Positions 61,332 through 64,000 of a stretch of DNA of 64,000 nucleotides are shown here, piece after piece; the stretch's first letter is position 1, and every line of letters begins with the position of its first letter. Origin of the DNA: Pseudomonas fluorescens. Lineage in GTDB: Bacteria > Pseudomonadota > Gammaproteobacteria > Pseudomonadales > Pseudomonadaceae. The stretch lies in the NCBI RefSeq assembly GCF_000968015.1, contig NZ_LACH01000012.1, positions 29,770 through 93,769 of the forward strand, given 5' to 3'. Position numbers and translations under genes: made by a program. The notes under the pieces are model-generated. The model did no database searches and had not been told where the DNA came from. It saw nothing but the letters and a program-made list of their open reading frames with translations.

Positions 61332-61407
61332 TGGAGCTCTTGAGCGGATTTGAACCGCTGACCTCACCCTTACCAAGGGTGTGCTCTACCAACTGAGCTA
61401 CAAGAGC
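61332..61407 (-). tRNA. tRNA-Thr (GGT anticodon)
   Basis: The minus-strand cloverleaf has acceptor GCTCTTG/CAAGAGC, anticodon loop TTGGTAA, T-arm GGTTCAAATCC and an encoded CCA. It lies 84 bp before tuf. Confidence 0.98.
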
Positions 61408-61433
61408 GTAACGCTATGCAGGATCTGCAAACT

Positions 61434-61507
<74 letters not shown>

Positions 61508-61530
61508 GAGCTTGCAGCTCTCGCTAAAAA

Positions 61531-61615
<85 letters not shown>

Positions 61616-61628
61616 TAAGCGAGCCGGC

Positions 61629-61656
61629 ATTGTATATCATGCCAGCCTTCTGTCAA
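61629..61656 (-). promoter_or_regulatory. Promoter of the tRNA(Tyr-Gly-Thr)-tuf unit
   Basis: TTGACA and TACAAT are separated by 16 bp on the minus strand, followed by a GC-rich discriminator (GCCGGCTCGC) of the kind that makes tRNA promoters stringently controlled. Confidence 0.88.
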
Positions 61657-61757
61657 GCATTTTCTCATTAAAAACCTGAGGTTAGCTGCGTTGACATCAC
61701 TTTGCAGCGTTTACCATTAAAGGTCTTCACTGCGAAGCGGGCGCCATTCTATGCAAA

Positions 61758-62198
61758 CTATTCAGCGGGTGCAACCCCCTCGCACGGCATTATTTTATGT
61801 TTTAACTCATTGAATTCTCTAGAAAGGTTTTTAAGCTGCGAATCATCCAGCCAACGCCGGCTTTCTGGTGCCACACGCACCCAGTAACCATCAGACTCGG
61901 CGGGGGGCCTCAGCAAGGACTCGAACTTGATTTCCATGCCGCTCAACCGCCGCTCAACCGCCTGAGCCGCTTCCTGACGAGTAAAACCGCCCAGATAGAG
62001 GCAACCATCGTCTGCCTGGGTAGACTTTCCCCTGTCACGAGCCGCGTCAGCTGTCTCACTCAACAAGCGAATATCCTGCTGCGACCCCTTATATAAGCTC
62101 AAAGGGGTTACATCCTTCGCACGCAGGGGAGCCTCCTGTTGGTGCCAGATGTAATAGAACACATTGAGAACAAGCAGCAACAGAAACAACCAACGCAT
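61758..62198 (-). CDS. SPOR-domain-like membrane-anchored protein
   Basis: The 146-residue protein has an N-terminal signal-anchor (MRWLFLLLLVLNVFYYIWHQ) and a C-terminal region of SPOR type: CLYLGGFTRQEAAQAVERRL followed by a YWVRVAPESRR strand. SPOR domains bind denuded peptidoglycan at division sites, so a periplasmic envelope role is inferred. Start ATG at 62198 follows GAGG. It is 7 bp after coaX and the third gene of a birA-coaX-SPOR operon, as beside tuf in P. aeruginosa. Confidence 0.75.
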   Translation of the reverse strand: MRWLFLLLLVLNVFYYIWHQQEAPLRAKDVTPLSLYKGSQQDIRLLSETADAARDRGKSTQADDGCLYLGGFTRQEAAQAVERRLSGMEIKFESLLRPPAESDGYWVRVAPESRRWLDDSQLKNLSREFNELKHKIMPCEGVAPAE

Positions 62199-62205
62199 AA
62201 AAACC

Positions 62206-62955
62206 TCAGGACAAGGGACACGCCATAGCCAACCCCACAAACACCAGATCAGGAACTACCCTGGCCTCAGGCACGATCTCGGAAACCAGGTCTGCATCTC
62301 CTCCAGTGAGGAACACAGAAAAATCATCCCCCCAATAGCTACGCGCCAACTCTAGCTGCGTCAGCACAAAGCCTCTCAGCATCAACGAGCAACCCCGCTC
62401 GACCGCTTCTACAGTTGTCCGACCGGGAGCAAGACTTTCCAGAGCGCGCTCGGCTGCAAGATCACCATAACGAATTCTACGGGTGTGGGTACGCAACTGG
62501 TTTCGCATCAGAGGCATTCCCGGGCATATAAATCCTCCGAGGTGCTCTCCATCCCTAGAGATGAAGTCCGCAGTAACAGCCGTACCAAAATCAAGCACAA
62601 GGCACGCCCCCGAAGCCAGTTGAAATCCCCCAAGCATCGCCAGCCAACGGTCGAGCCCTAACCGCTCGAACTCCTCATAACCATTACGAACCCCTGACAT
62701 TTCGCGGGACGGCGCCGCACATACCACCGATACACCAAAAGCCTCTGTCAGCAGAGAAATCAGTGCACTGGTTTCTTCGGCGGTCCTGACACTGACCAAC
62801 CGACAAAACTTGAGAGCGAGCCCCCTGAGCGCTTTCAAGCTCTCCAACAAAGCGAGATCCGAATCAACGACGCCCTCGCCAACCACCCGCCGAACATCCG
62901 CGTCGAGCACACGCCACTTGATAAAGCTGTTTCCGCAGTCGAGCTCAAGAATCAT
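62206..62955 (-). CDS. coaX: Type III pantothenate kinase
   Basis: CoaX phosphorylates pantothenate in the first step of coenzyme A synthesis. The 249-residue protein has the ASKHA-type ATP site [16 protein letters not shown], the catalytic/phosphate segments [13 protein letters not shown] and [19 protein letters not shown], and [17 protein letters not shown]. The ATG at 62955 follows GAGG with 7-nt spacing and lies within the end of birA (11-bp overlap). Pseudomonas carries this type III enzyme; no coaA is seen here. Confidence 0.93.
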   Translation of the reverse strand: MILELDCGNSFIKWRVLDADVRRVVGEGVVDSDLALLESLKALRGLALKFCRLVSVRTAEETSALISLLTEAFGVSVVCAAPSREMSGVRNGYEEFERLGLDRWLAMLGGFQLASGACLVLDFGTAVTADFISRDGEHLGGFICPGMPLMRNQLRTHTRRIRYGDLAAERALESLAPGRTTVEAVERGCSLMLRGFVLTQLELARSYWGDDFSVFLTGGDADLVSEIVPEARVVPDLVFVGLAMACPLS

Positions 62956-63904
62956 CACGCAACCTCAGACTGAGCTCACCACCACTAAAGACTTTTTCCA
63001 CACCACCCACCTTCAAGCGCAGAGCACCCTGACAATCAATACCCAGCACTTCGCCATCTATATGGTTAACACCTGCGATCAACGACACGGCCCGCCCCTG
63101 CCAGAGATGATTTTGCTCCCACTCTGCCTGGATAGCTGAAAATCCGTCGACTTGATGACGAGACAGATATGCCTGGAGCGTCGCACCCAACTCCCCGACC
63201 AAGTGATTTCGATCAAACACCTTGCCCGATTCTAGCCGCATGGACGTCCACTGCTGATCTACCTCATCGGTAATCTGCATGTTCACATTAATTCCCACAC
63301 CCAGCACAACGTGACACACATCAGCAGGATCCCCCACCAGCTCGAGCAATATCCCGGCGATCTTCTTCTGACCAACCAGAACATCGTTGGGCCATTTCAA
63401 TCCAGCCCCGGAAATACCAAGCTCACGCAGGGCCTGCATGACGGCGAGCCCAACAACAAGACTCAAGCCTTCCAGCTGACGCATTCCACCTTCAATACGC
63501 AGCACGAGGCTGTAATAGATGTTTTCCGCGAATGGACTTGCCCATTTACGTCCACGCCGCCCGCGACCTGCAGTTTGCCGCTCGGCAAGCACCAGAAAGG
63601 GTGCCGCCTGCCCCCGCTCTATGGCGCGCAAAGCCTCGGCATTAGTGGAGTCAATTGAATCGAAAACCAGGATAGGCCAATCACAAGAAGGCGCCTGCTC
63701 TCTTATCTCGACAGGATCAAGCAGCGTCAATGGCACAGCCAGTTGATAGCCGCGGCCCCGCACCTTATGAATAGATAATCCCAGCTCAGCTTCTAAATGT
63801 TGAAGCTGCTTCCAAACGGCACTACGACTGACACCCAAGGCGACGCCCAAGGCCTGACCCGAATGGAATCGGCCATCTTTAAGAAGCTTTAACAATGTCA
63901 GCAT
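62945..63904 (-). CDS. birA: Biotin-[acetyl-CoA-carboxylase] ligase / biotin operon repressor
   Basis: The 319-residue protein has an N-terminal winged HTH ([37 protein letters not shown]). The ligase core follows, with [17 protein letters not shown], the biotinyl-adenylate loop [34 protein letters not shown] and a C-terminal SH3-like domain. It biotinylates AccB and, through the HTH, represses biotin genes. It starts at ATG 63904; the 96 bp left before the window edge hold no gene. Confidence 0.96.
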   Translation of the reverse strand: MLTLLKLLKDGRFHSGQALGVALGVSRSAVWKQLQHLEAELGLSIHKVRGRGYQLAVPLTLLDPVEIREQAPSCDWPILVFDSIDSTNAEALRAIERGQAAPFLVLAERQTAGRGRRGRKWASPFAENIYYSLVLRIEGGMRQLEGLSLVVGLAVMQALRELGISGAGLKWPNDVLVGQKKIAGILLELVGDPADVCHVVLGVGINVNMQITDEVDQQWTSMRLESGKVFDRNHLVGELGATLQAYLSRHQVDGFSAIQAEWEQNHLWQGRAVSLIAGVNHIDGEVLGIDCQGALRLKVGGVEKVFSGGELSLRLRDDS

Positions 63905-64000
63905 GCAAGTCTCGCCTCACAATGAGGCCCGCATGATAGCCATGCCCCACGCCATTGCATAGAAACCCTACAGGGCAGTTTTCCTGCGGACAAAACAAAA

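Noticed and set aside
63905..64000. Possible rRNA operon end upstream of birA
   Set aside because: In P. aeruginosa an rRNA operon lies near here, but these 96 bp contain no 5S sequence, only a short CCCTGTAGGG dyad.

Overview
The window is chromosomal DNA of a fluorescent Pseudomonas. The evidence is the contiguous str, S10, spc and alpha ribosomal operons, the block birA-coaX-SPOR-tRNA(Tyr,Gly,Thr)-tuf-tRNA(Trp)-secE-nusG-rplKAJL-rpoBC, the katA-bacterioferritin-uvrA-ssb block beside rplQ, and palindromic REP doublets whose arms read GTGGGAGCGAGCTTGCTCGC, as in the P. fluorescens group.

Layout. Positions 1-13,090 are ordinary accessory chromosome: a mechanosensitive channel cut by the window edge, an MFS exporter, a DUF72 gene coupled to a ybhP-clsB-ybhN-like membrane-lipid operon, a hydrolase/DUF3182 pair, a GlxA-type regulator divergent from a cysteine hydrolase, and an OsmC-YcaO fusion. 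Four kinds of inverted-repeat element lie between these genes. Positions 13,269-22,308 form a compact mobile island bounded by a 13-bp direct repeat (AAACTTTACAAAA), inserted just behind the ssb stop codon. It holds a six-gene operon on the minus strand in which every gene touches or overlaps the next: three different tyrosine recombinases (409, 504 and 675 aa), two small coiled-coil or HTH-like proteins (137 and 146 aa) and a RecD2-like SF1B helicase (760 aa). One unrecognised plus-strand gene of 166 aa, possibly a BECR-type nuclease, lies at the far end. This island is the main novelty of the window.

Positions 22,325-29,428 carry ssb, a YajR-like MFS gene, uvrA, a ferritin-like bacterioferritin and a catalase: DNA repair and peroxide/iron handling. 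From 29,638 to 59,879 all genes run on the minus strand and encode ribosomal proteins, RNA polymerase subunits, EF-G, EF-Tu, SecY, SecE and NusG. Promoters, attenuators and terminators can be read for several operons, and the rpsN-rpsH gap is unusually structured. Four tRNA genes and a second, clearly divergent tuf copy follow, then a SPOR-domain gene, coaX and birA.

How the genes connect: the ribosomal block supplies transcription, translation and Sec export. The YcaO-like protein in the left part may assist beta-methylthiolation of ribosomal protein S12, whose gene rpsL is also here. The two tuf copies flank the rpoBC and rpsL/fusA region. No rRNA gene, CRISPR array or prophage structural gene was seen.
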